This document shows, in pieces, positions 20,803 through 26,447 of a DNA stretch of 31,135 nucleotides (position 1 is the stretch's first letter; the number at the start of each line of letters is the position of its first letter). The notes under the pieces are model-generated. The model saw only the letters and a program-made list of their open reading frames with translations, was not told the DNA's origin and did not search any database. Origin of the DNA: a virus; IMG/VR virus record IMGVR_UViG_3300034073_001342, positions 1-31,135 of that record; one strand, given 5' to 3'. Both the position numbers and the translations under genes were made by a program.

Positions 20803-21149
20803 ACCACGACTACACCAAACCCGACAGCAACGGTGCAGACATCCTCACCGAAGCCCACAACCTCATCACCGGACCACGCCAACAGGCCTACTCACACCCA
20901 TTCGACGACTATTGGAAAGTCACCCAACTGTTCCACAACATGACCGGCATCCAACTCTCCATCAAACAAGCCATCACCTTCATGATCTGCGTCAAACTCG
21001 CACGCATCGCCACCAACGACCAACACGGACGCTGGCACCGAGACTCCGTCGTCGACGCAGCCGGATACCTCGGCTGCCTCAGCATGGTCCACGAACACAT
21101 CCAACAAAAACGTGAAGACGCCGTCACCCGATTCAAGGAGAACTCGTGA
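20799..21149 (+). CDS. DUF6378-like phage protein
   Basis: The 116-residue protein has EAHNLITGPRQQAYSHPFDD, YWKVTQLFHNMTGIQLSIKQ and AITFMICVKLARIATN, ending HRDSVVDAAGYLGCLSMVHE. This 'i..gdR...Yg.P...f......w....g......p..va..m...K.aR......h.Ds..D.aGY..l' layout is that of DUF6378, an all-helical family common in phages. The conserved H/D and DxAGY residues suggest a metal-dependent all-alpha NTP pyrophosphohydrolase relative, although activity has not been shown to my knowledge. It may affect nucleotide pools. Start GTG 20799 follows an AAGGAG; the stop overlaps the next GTG (GTGA). Confidence 0.75.
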   Translation: MNHDYTKPDSNGADILTEAHNLITGPRQQAYSHPFDDYWKVTQLFHNMTGIQLSIKQAITFMICVKLARIATNDQHGRWHRDSVVDAAGYLGCLSMVHEHIQQKREDAVTRFKENS

Positions 21150-21370
21150 ACATCGCCGACCCCAAATTCGCCACCGTGCTCGCTGACCAAGACGGCCACT
21201 CACGCTGGATAGGACACATTGACGCCACCGACATCATGAACGCCTACCGAACAGGAGGCATCCACCTCCTCGTCACCCTCAACCCAGAAGGTGATATCAC
21301 TGTCGCATTCAAGCCAGGGCGACACTGGCAAACCACATGGTCGCCACCAATAACCTTGGAACGCAAATGA
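21146..21370 (+). CDS. Hypothetical protein, 74 residues
   Basis: The product is a small beta-rich protein: MNIADPKFATVLADQDGHSR, then WIGHIDATDIMNAYRTGGIH and ITVAFKPGRHWQTTWSPPIT. Alternating strands and a central Ala/Met/Asn helix suggest a compact fold, with several exposed His and Trp residues. GTG 21146 overlaps the previous stop and follows AAGGAG. The stop overlaps the next ATG. I know no family and infer no function. Confidence 0.6.
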   Translation: MNIADPKFATVLADQDGHSRWIGHIDATDIMNAYRTGGIHLLVTLNPEGDITVAFKPGRHWQTTWSPPITLERK

Positions 21371-21456
21371 ACACGCTCGACCCGATCCGACCCTGCGGCT
21401 GCACCCCACTCCCCACACACCCACAATGCGAAGATGGCGATGACGAAGAAGACTGA
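21367..21456 (+). CDS. Possible 29-residue Cys/acidic peptide
   Basis: ATG 21367 overlaps the preceding stop (ATGA) and encodes MNTLDPIRPCGCTPLPTHPQ followed by CEDGDDEED: three cysteines and an acidic end. The gene overlaps the next one by 23 nt. The consistent overlap pattern supports translation, but it is short and lacks a strong ribosome site. Confidence 0.4.
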   Translation: MNTLDPIRPCGCTPLPTHPQCEDGDDEED

Positions 21457-21676
21457 CCCCATCGAGCACTACCTCAACAGCACCGGGGCAGGCTGGTGCA
21501 TCAAATACGTGCTCATCGCCGTCGTCGAAGACGAAGACTCCGACCAATCGTTCTACATACAATGCTTAGAAAACCAGACAGCAGCCGAAACCATCGGCCT
21601 CTGCGAAGCTGTCTCCCACATACAGAAAGCCAAGATCGCAAAAGCATGGATGGACAGAGAAGCCGAAGAAGAGTGA
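21434..21676 (+). CDS. Hypothetical protein, 80 residues
   Basis: The protein reads MAMTKKTDPIEHYLNSTGAG, then a strand (YVLIAVVEDE), an acidic loop, YIQCLENQTAAETIGLCEAV and a C-terminal helix (AKIAKAWMDREAEEE). Three cysteines are spread along it. The pattern is that of a small alpha/beta protein; 'WCIKYVLIAVVEDEDSDQSF' could be a sheet. GAAGATG surrounds the start, a weak GAAG ribosome site. It overlaps both neighbours. I recognise no family. Confidence 0.6.
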   Translation: MAMTKKTDPIEHYLNSTGAGWCIKYVLIAVVEDEDSDQSFYIQCLENQTAAETIGLCEAVSHIQKAKIAKAWMDREAEEE

Positions 21677-21792
21677 CCTGGCATTGCCCCCGATGCCCCA
21701 ACCACATCACCCTCCACATCACCCCCACCACACCCCCCACCTGCACCCGCCACAACCCACCCCACCCCATGAACCCCGGCAAAACCCAATAA
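21673..21792 (+). CDS. Small zinc-ribbon-like protein, 39 residues
   Basis: GTG 21673 overlaps the preceding stop (GTGA) and encodes MTWHCPRCPNHITLHITPTT, then PPTCTRHNPPHPM. The C-x2-C knuckle, the LHIT strand and the second C-x-x-H pair fit the tiny zinc-binding proteins I know from actinophages, which often read 'y.CPrC...l..hv.pt.pP.C.....h.pt.M'. Their role is unknown; nucleic-acid binding is plausible. It is the last gene before the intergenic promoter region. Confidence 0.6.
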   Translation: MTWHCPRCPNHITLHITPTTPPTCTRHNPPHPMNPGKTQ

Positions 21793-21800
21793 CCACGCCA

Positions 21801-21830
21801 TTTGGCAGATTTCTAAAAAATCTTGCCAAA
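21801..21830 (+). terminator. A/T-rich hairpin before the promoter region
   Basis: TTTGGCAGATTT (21801-21812) pairs with AAATCTTGCCAAA (21818-21830) with one bulged A. It probably ends the 20.45-21.79 kb transcript, although no T-run follows on the + strand. On the - strand the stem is preceded by A-rich sequence. Confidence 0.45.
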
Positions 21831-21834
21831 AGAC

Positions 21835-21863
21835 TTGCAATTGTCTGACATAGGCACTAACTT
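21835..21863 (+). promoter_or_regulatory. Candidate promoter, TTGCAA - 17 bp - TAACTT
   Basis: TTGCAA (21835-21840) and TAACTT (21858-21863) have ideal 17-bp spacing; the -10 fits the actinobacterial TANNNT form. TGTCTGACA (21842-21850) in the spacer is an inverted repeat that could be an operator. Transcription would begin near 21870, at or beside ATG 21871. The decamer GCACTAACTT recurs upstream of the HNH gene (25463-25472, within ACGCACTAACTT). Confidence 0.5.
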
Positions 21864-21876
21864 GTCATACATGGCA

Positions 21877-21902
21877 AAGGAGGCCACAATGAACACCACA
21901 CA
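21877..21902 (+). repeat. Translation-start direct repeat, copy 1
   Basis: This 26-nt block covers AAGGAGG, the ATG and the codons for MNTTH. It is identical at 25 of 26 positions to 22124-22149, which starts the next gene. Confidence 0.85.
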
Positions 21903-22125
21903 CCAATACATCTGCTACTGCGGATGCAACGACACAGTCAACGTCGAATTCACCAACGGATTCGCCGGCACCGAGGTTCGCATCACTCTTTGCGAAACCC
22001 AGAAGACCACAAACGGCATCATCACCGCAGCGATCTTCCCCCGCTCATTCGCACTCAAGATGACACCAGCCAACCAAATCAACACGACCGCTCACATCAA
22101 CGGTCTCGTCACATTCAACGCCTAA
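21889..22125 (+). CDS. Hypothetical protein, 78 residues, first of a duplicated pair
   Basis: It starts MNTTHQYICYCGCNDTVNVE and continues with FTNGFAGTEVRITLCETQKT and a beta-rich end. CYCGC near the N-terminus may bind a metal. AAGGAGG (21877-21883) is 5 nt before ATG 21889. An ATG at 21871 lies in frame and 7 nt after the -10, so a leaderless start adding MAKEAT is also possible. The first 26 nt of its initiation region recur at the next gene, although the proteins diverge after MNTTH. Being first after a good promoter suggests early or high expression. I know no family. Confidence 0.65.
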   Translation: MNTTHQYICYCGCNDTVNVEFTNGFAGTEVRITLCETQKTTNGIITAAIFPRSFALKMTPANQINTTAHINGLVTFNA

Positions 22126-22149
22126 GGAGGTCACAATGAACACCACACA
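22124..22149 (+). repeat. Translation-start direct repeat, copy 2
   Basis: This is the second copy of the AAGGAGG-to-MNTTH block (25 of 26 bases identical to 21877-21902). The repeat stops just after codon 5 of each gene. Confidence 0.85.
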
Positions 22150-22351
22150 TCGCTATCAAGACACCAACGGGCGCATTGCCTGCTACAACCACATCGGATG
22201 CTCAGCGCAAGCCGAAATCAACAACAACGCAAACATCACCGAATTCCACACTGACCTGACCTCATGGTTCCGCATGACCAACGAAGAAGTCACCGAATTC
22301 GCAACACTCATCAACAACCACGAAACCTGCGAAGACTGCCGCCACCAATGA
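22136..22351 (+). CDS. Hypothetical Cys-containing protein, 71 residues
   Basis: The product begins MNTTHRYQDTNGRIACYNHI with GCSAQAEINNN following, contains DLTSWFRMTNEEVTEFATLI and ends HETCEDCRHQ. C16, C22, C66 and C69 could make one zinc site (C-x5-C with C-x2-C). AAGGAGG lies 5 nt upstream of the ATG, in the repeated block. The stop overlaps the next start. A small zinc-binding protein is the best description; the partner and function are unknown. Confidence 0.65.
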   Translation: MNTTHRYQDTNGRIACYNHIGCSAQAEINNNANITEFHTDLTSWFRMTNEEVTEFATLINNHETCEDCRHQ

Positions 22352-22506
22352 CCAACTACAAGACCTATCCGATGGTGTCGTTTCGATGTGACAACAACTT
22401 CCGCAAAGCTCTCGAACAAGAAGCCAAACGCCGCAACGTCAGCGTCAGCGAACTCATCAAAGAAGCCGTCACCAAACACCTCAGCATGCATCAAGGTAAC
22501 CAGTGA
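22348..22506 (+). CDS. Ribbon-helix-helix (CopG/Arc-type) DNA-binding protein
   Basis: This 52-residue protein has the classic RHH order: a short strand (YPMVSFRCD), helix 1 (NNFRKALEQEAKRRN), a V-S-V-S turn and helix 2 (ELIKEAVTKHLSMH). Such dimers insert the paired strands into the major groove and usually repress their own operon or a neighbour. The inverted repeat TGTCTGACA at 21842-21850, in the promoter for this gene set, is a candidate operator. The ATG overlaps the previous stop (ATGA) and its own stop overlaps the Mom-like gene start (GTGA). This would make it a candidate regulator of the modification gene. Confidence 0.75.
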   Translation: MTNYKTYPMVSFRCDNNFRKALEQEAKRRNVSVSELIKEAVTKHLSMHQGNQ

Positions 22507-23183
22507 ATGATCGAGAGAGTTTTTCCATCACCAGACAACTTGATTTGTTTCCAGGAGAAACATCTCAATATTCTGTGCAACCAATAGAAAAAGAGTCAAC
22601 ACATTTTTTTCTACTCAATATTCACTACGCAAAACGTATCCCATCAGTTTCACATGCCTACGGACTATTCAAGGACGGAGAACTATGCGGAGTCATCACC
22701 TATGGAATGCCAGCATCCCCATCACTATGCAAGGGTGTCGCTGGGGAAAAATGGAAATCAAATGTCATTGAACTCAATCGACTATGCCTACTCAACAACG
22801 AACCAAATGAAGCATCCAGACTTGTGGGAGGATCACTTCGACTACTACCAAAACCCAAAATTGTGGTCTCGTACGCCGACACACATCAACAACATCTTGG
22901 ATACGTCTATCAGGCAACCAACTTCATCTACACCGGCATCACCGTCAAAAGAACAGAATGGGCAATCAAAGGTCTAGAACATATGCACACAAAAGCCATC
23001 GCCAACATGGCCGGAGCTGGCGGTCTCAACGCCATCAAAGAACGATTTGGAGACAGGTTTTATTACCGAGACAGAAGCCAAAAACATAGATACATCTATC
23101 TGGTCGGAAACAAAACACAACGAAAAGAAATTGCAAAAGACATCAAATATCCACAGCTTCCATTTCCCAAGGAAACCAAATGA
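22503..23183 (+). CDS. Mom-like DNA (adenine) modification protein
   Basis: This 226-residue protein has the pattern of phage Mu Mom homologues (GNAT-like fold): HYAKRIPSVSHAYGLFKDG near residue 41, GVITYGMP at 63-70, ELNRLCL at 90-96, and VVSYADTHQQHLGYVYQATN then FIYTG at 121-145. Mu Mom modifies adenines to N6-carbamoylmethyladenine and protects phage DNA from restriction. I infer a similar antirestriction role. The gene is much more AT-rich than its neighbours: the 60 bases from 22561 are 30% G+C, against 60% for 24481-24540. That suggests recent transfer. It starts with GTG 22503 (GTGA overlap with the RHH gene) and overlaps the HTH gene at its end. No Com-like translational activator is recognisable, although the RHH protein could serve in regulation. 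Confidence 0.8.
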   Translation: MNDRESFSITRQLDLFPGETSQYSVQPIEKESTHFFLLNIHYAKRIPSVSHAYGLFKDGELCGVITYGMPASPSLCKGVAGEKWKSNVIELNRLCLLNNEPNEASRLVGGSLRLLPKPKIVVSYADTHQQHLGYVYQATNFIYTGITVKRTEWAIKGLEHMHTKAIANMAGAGGLNAIKERFGDRFYYRDRSQKHRYIYLVGNKTQRKEIAKDIKYPQLPFPKETK

Positions 23184-23446
23184 CCCATCGACGCAGTCGA
23201 CCCAAACACCACTGGTGCTTCCCCACCCACAACCTCATCAACCACTTCCCACCCGGCACCAACACCCACACCATCGCCAAAACACTCGGCACCACCACCA
23301 CCACCATCCACCGATGGAAAAACCACAACATCAACCTCACCCCCTACCAAGCCGACCACTACGCCATCAAACTCGGCGAACACCCCAGCATGATCTGGAC
23401 CAACTGGTTCGACCAACCCGAACTCGGCCCCACTCAACTAACCTAA
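23180..23446 (+). CDS. Helix-turn-helix DNA-binding protein
   Basis: The 88-residue protein is rich in His, Thr and Asn. Its core, TNTHTIAKTLGTTTTTIHRW followed by a short loop and LTPYQADHYAIKLGEHPSMI, matches small actinophage HTH proteins, '..ia..lG.s..tv.rW...gl....aD.lA...G.hP..iW..W'. It probably regulates transcription or aids replication. The ATG overlaps the last codons of the Mom-like gene (ATGA), and the composition switches here from AT-rich back to AC-rich. No Shine-Dalgarno sequence is obvious. The end (NWFDQPELGPTQLT) is typical of the family. Confidence 0.68.
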   Translation: MTHRRSRPKHHWCFPTHNLINHFPPGTNTHTIAKTLGTTTTTIHRWKNHNINLTPYQADHYAIKLGEHPSMIWTNWFDQPELGPTQLT

Positions 23447-23484
23447 ACACACCCCGCCCCACAACACCCCAAGGACACCCGCCA

Positions 23485-25335
23485 ATGACCATCCTCGACC
23501 ACGCACTCCTCTACGCCCGACGAGGCATCCGAATCATCCCCATCGCACCAGGCGAAAAATATCCGGCAGGAATCGAAGCATGGCAAACCATCGCCACCAG
23601 CAACGAAACCACCATCACCGAATGGTTCACCACCACCTACAAAAACTGGGGAGTAGGCATCTGCACAGGCCGAGCAGGCACACGCCAAATCTTCGTCCTC
23701 GACATCGACGAACACAACCCACAACAATCAGGCTCCGACACACTCAACGACCTAGAAACAGAACACGGCAAACTCCCCGACACCGTCACCGTCCTCACCC
23801 CCACCGGCGGCAAACACCTCTACTTCACCACACCCATCCCCATCCGCAACGACGCAGGCAAACGCCTCGGCCCAGGACTCGACATCAGAGGCGACGGCGG
23901 CCAAGTCCTCGCACCACCCACCATCCACCCCAACGGCAAACCATACGCCTTCGAGGACGGCTACAGCATCACCGACATGAAACCAGCCGACGCCCCCGAA
24001 TGGCTCATCAAACGACTCACCGCCGAACCCAAAATAGACCGCACACGCCCAGCAGACGGCGACATCTTCCTCACCGACCCCAACTCACCCTCCACCCGCT
24101 ACAACAACCAACACCACTGGAACACCATCCTCACCCAAGACGGCTGGACCTACGTCTACCAAGGCCAAGACGGCACCGAATACTGGCGACGACCAGGCAA
24201 AACCACCGGCATCTCCGCCAGCCTCAACCACAACAACAACGACGCCCTCATCGTCTTCAGCAGCAACGCACCCGTCCCCGAAGGCGGCTACAGCAAATTC
24301 GGCTATTACGCCCAACGCCACCACCAAGGCTCCTGGAAAGCAGCAGCAGCCCAATACCTCAACACCAACCCCAACACCACGACCAGCACACCCGACGAAC
24401 TCCTCTCACAACTCATCAACTGGCAAGACTTCTGGAACCAAGACCACAAAGCCGAAGACTGGATCGCCTACCCACTCATCGCCAGAGGCCGACAAACCGC
24501 CCTCTTCGCCGTCAGCAAAGAAGGCAAAAGCTACATCGCCCTCGCCTGCACCGCAGCCCTCGCCACAGGCAAACCCATCTTCGGACGCCCAGCACAACCC
24601 CCAACCCACGTCCTCTACCTCGACTACGAAATGACCTCCTCCGACCTCCTCGAACGCCTCGACAACCTCGGCTACACCCGAGAAGACAACCTCACCCACC
24701 TCCACTACGCCCTCATCCCATCACTCCCCCCACTCAACACCTACGAAGGCGCAGCAGCCGTCATGAAACTCGTAGAACTCACCCAAGCCCAGGTCGTCGT
24801 CATCGACACCACCGGACGAGCCGTACAAGGCGAAGAAAACTCAGCCGACACCTACCGAGAATTCGCACGCACCACAGGACTCGCCCTCAAAGCCGCCGGC
24901 ATCGCCCTCCTCCGCACCGACCACGCAGGCAAAGACAAAGGCAAAACCCAAGGCCAACGAGGATCATCAGCCAAAAACGACGACGTTGACATCGTCTACC
25001 ACCTCCAACGAGACGGCCACACCATCAAACTCACCCGCATCTTCTCACGCATCGGCTGGGCACCCAACGAAATAGAACTCGTCGAAGAACAACTCGAAGA
25101 CGACTACAACCCCATCCGACTCAAAGAAACCCAAGAAACCTTCACCCAAGACACCTACGACCTCGCCCGACGCATCCTCTCAGCCTTCCCCGAACTCAAA
25201 CCCGGCATGAAACAAGAAGACACCCTCAAGTTCAGAGACGAAGCCAGAGCACGAGGCATCAAAGCCAAGAACTCCAAATGGTCCAAAGCCCTACGAGCCA
25301 TCGCCCAAAACAGACTCCGAGACCCCCTCGAATGA
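23485..25335 (+). CDS. Primase-polymerase/AAA+ helicase fusion replication protein
   Basis: This 616-residue protein combines priming and unwinding. Residues 1-190 are a Prim-Pol (PF09250-type) domain: RGIRIIPIAPGEKYPAG at the start, motif I VLDIDEH (D73, D75), motif II GGKHLYF (H111) and motif III GLDIRGDGGQVLAPP. Residues about 325-540 are an AAA_25/RepA-like ATPase: LFAVSKEGKSYIAL (Walker A variant with KEGKS), then LYLDYEM, VVVIDTTGRA (Walker B) and LLRTDHAGKDKGKTQ. The last 60 residues are helical. No DNA polymerase gene is visible, so replication probably uses a host polymerase. ATG 23485 follows AAGGA (23471-23475). A cluster of repeats lies just downstream. Confidence 0.9.
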   Translation: MTILDHALLYARRGIRIIPIAPGEKYPAGIEAWQTIATSNETTITEWFTTTYKNWGVGICTGRAGTRQIFVLDIDEHNPQQSGSDTLNDLETEHGKLPDTVTVLTPTGGKHLYFTTPIPIRNDAGKRLGPGLDIRGDGGQVLAPPTIHPNGKPYAFEDGYSITDMKPADAPEWLIKRLTAEPKIDRTRPADGDIFLTDPNSPSTRYNNQHHWNTILTQDGWTYVYQGQDGTEYWRRPGKTTGISASLNHNNNDALIVFSSNAPVPEGGYSKFGYYAQRHHQGSWKAAAAQYLNTNPNTTTSTPDELLSQLINWQDFWNQDHKAEDWIAYPLIARGRQTALFAVSKEGKSYIALACTAALATGKPIFGRPAQPPTHVLYLDYEMTSSDLLERLDNLGYTREDNLTHLHYALIPSLPPLNTYEGAAAVMKLVELTQAQVVVIDTTGRAVQGEENSADTYREFARTTGLALKAAGIALLRTDHAGKDKGKTQGQRGSSAKNDDVDIVYHLQRDGHTIKLTRIFSRIGWAPNEIELVEEQLEDDYNPIRLKETQETFTQDTYDLARRILSAFPELKPGMKQEDTLKFRDEARARGIKAKNSKWSKALRAIAQNRLRDPLE

Positions 25336-25443
25336 TGTCCCCGAATCGGGGACATGACACGGGGACACCAATCTGAAACCGTTGGTGGATAAGGGGACAT
25401 GTGTGTGTAACGTAGTTACACACATGTCCCATCCCTCGTCCCC
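25335..25443 (+). repeat. GGGGACA repeats and palindromes, candidate replication origin
   Basis: GGGGACA occurs at 25348-25354, 25361-25367 and 25393-25399; the inverse TGTCCCC occurs at 25336-25342, with partial copies at 25425-25430 and 25438-25443. They form a perfect hairpin, ATGTCCCCG (25335-25343) with CGGGGACAT (25347-25355), and a second long stem, 25394-25411 with 25415-25430 (16 pairs, 2-nt bulge, GTA loop). Between them CACCAA and TTGGTG pair. Being next to the primase-helicase gene and at a skew switch supports an origin; a terminator pair is the alternative. Confidence 0.5.
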
Positions 25444-25485
25444 ACACAAATAAAGAACAAACGCACTAACTTCAACACAAGCTCC

Positions 25486-25788
25486 ATGCCCATTCGTCGC
25501 CCCTGCATCAACTGCCGACAACTCACCACCCAACCCACCAGGTGCCCAACCTGCACCGGCAAACAACAAGCCATCCGCAACGCCTCACGACCCCACTACC
25601 GAGGCGACTACCCAGAACGAGCCCGCCTCGTCAGAGACACCGCCACCCACTGCTGGATCTGCGGCGAAGGCCCACGCCCCGACGACCCCTGGACAGCCGA
25701 CCACGTCTTCGGCCCCGAGTCCGACGTCCTCGCAGCAGCCCATCGCAGTTGCAACTCCAGTCGAGGCGCACGAGACCAACGACGCTGA
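25486..25788 (+). CDS. HNH endonuclease
   Basis: This 100-residue protein has two zinc knuckles at the N-terminus (C7-x2-C10 and C20-x2-C23) and a typical HNH core: HCWICGEGP (C56, C59), WTADHVF (D72-H73) and AAAHRSCNSSRG (H86, C89, N90). Small HNH proteins encoded beside the terminase genes are required for cos cleavage in HK97-like phages. I infer the same here, where it is directly before the small terminase. ATG 25486 lies 13 nt after TAACTT (25467-25472), with no Shine-Dalgarno sequence; a very short leader is possible. A free-standing homing nuclease is less likely given the position. Confidence 0.85.
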   Translation: MPIRRPCINCRQLTTQPTRCPTCTGKQQAIRNASRPHYRGDYPERARLVRDTATHCWICGEGPRPDDPWTADHVFGPESDVLAAAHRSCNSSRGARDQRR

Positions 25789-25904
25789 CCCCACCCCGGC
25801 ATCAACGGGGGTGCCCCAAAATCTGGGCGGGGGTAGCCGAAAATGACCCATGCCGTGCGCAACAGACGCACGGTAGGTTGCGCCCTACCGCCTAGGCTCG
25901 TTGC
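25789..25904 (+). other. GC-rich interleaved palindromes before terS, candidate cos/pac site
   Basis: Three 7-bp inverted repeats interlock: CCGTGCG (25853-25859) with CGCACGG (25867-25873); GCGCAAC (25857-25863) with GTTGCGC (25877-25883); CGGTAGG (25871-25877) with CCTACCG (25884-25890). They cannot all form together. The upstream part (25790-25850) is G-rich and holds no gene that I can support. The place between the HNH and small terminase genes is where cos sites occur in HK97-type phages. Confidence 0.45.
25893..25898 (+). promoter_or_regulatory. Candidate -10 (TAGGCT), leaderless layout for terS
   Basis: TAGGCT ends 6 nt before GTG 25905, with no Shine-Dalgarno sequence between (CGTTGC). 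It overlaps no stop codon and would start the late morphogenesis transcript at or next to the terS start codon. Confidence 0.4.
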
Positions 25905-26447
25905 GTGCCCAAGCCACGAACAGGAACCGGCGGAGGCCGCAAGGCCGAACCGATTGAGAAGAAGCGGCTGCGTGGCGCCAGGATCCGGAACGGTCTGTCT
26001 GCCATGCCGGTGCCTGAGTTCGCCCTGGCAACGGTCAGCCTCGACGATTTGCCTCCTGCCCCGGTGTCGTTGGGGGAGTATGGGCGGGCTCATTGGACGT
26101 TGTTCTGGGATGCGGGTCGTCGGCATTTGTCGGAGAAGCATGACTCGGCGTTGGTGCAGAAGTTGTGTGCTGCTATTGAGCAGGTGGCGTTGATTGAACA
26201 GTGGCAGGGTTCGGATGTGTCACGCTGGTTCTATGAGACGGCGAACGGCCAGTTGGTTACCCATCCGCTCATCAAGCAGAAGGGGGAGCTCAATGCGCAG
26301 ATCACGGCGTGGCTATCGTTGTTGGGGTTCACACCGTCTGACCGGGCTCGTCTTGGTCTCGCCGAGATAAGGGTTGCTAATGAGCTTGACCAATTCCGTC
26401 GTCGCAACACCAAGGTGGTCGACTCCGTGGAAGTATCCGAAGACTGA
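25905..26447 (+). CDS. terS: Terminase small subunit, P27 family
   Basis: The 180-residue protein begins with a basic segment (PRTGTGGGRKAEPIEKKRLRG) and has LGEYGRAHWTLFWDAGRRHL, then DSALVQKLCAAIEQVALIEQ, HPLIKQKGELNAQITAWLSL and LGFTPSDRARLGLAEIRVAN. These match the P27 (Terminase_4) layout: 'P.wL...a...W......l......D...l...c......................G...p.Hp.......a...l......LGlTPsaR.rL'. It recognises the packaging site and hands DNA to the large subunit. It is preceded by the HNH gene and the palindromic region, and overlaps the large subunit by 68 nt. The GTG start has a TAGGCT hexamer 6 nt upstream. Confidence 0.9.
   Translation: MPKPRTGTGGGRKAEPIEKKRLRGARIRNGLSAMPVPEFALATVSLDDLPPAPVSLGEYGRAHWTLFWDAGRRHLSEKHDSALVQKLCAAIEQVALIEQWQGSDVSRWFYETANGQLVTHPLIKQKGELNAQITAWLSLLGFTPSDRARLGLAEIRVANELDQFRRRNTKVVDSVEVSED

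Noticed and set aside
23047-23484. Open frame continuous with the primase-helicase gene, which could extend it upstream by 146 residues
   Set aside because: It overlaps the Mom-like and HTH genes, has no ribosome site, and the Prim-Pol domain begins right after ATG 23485. The lack of stops follows from AC-rich sequence.
23580-24989. A 469-residue + strand frame inside the primase-helicase gene
   Set aside because: The translation is almost only Arg, His, Pro and Thr, as expected for the wrong frame of AC-rich coding DNA.
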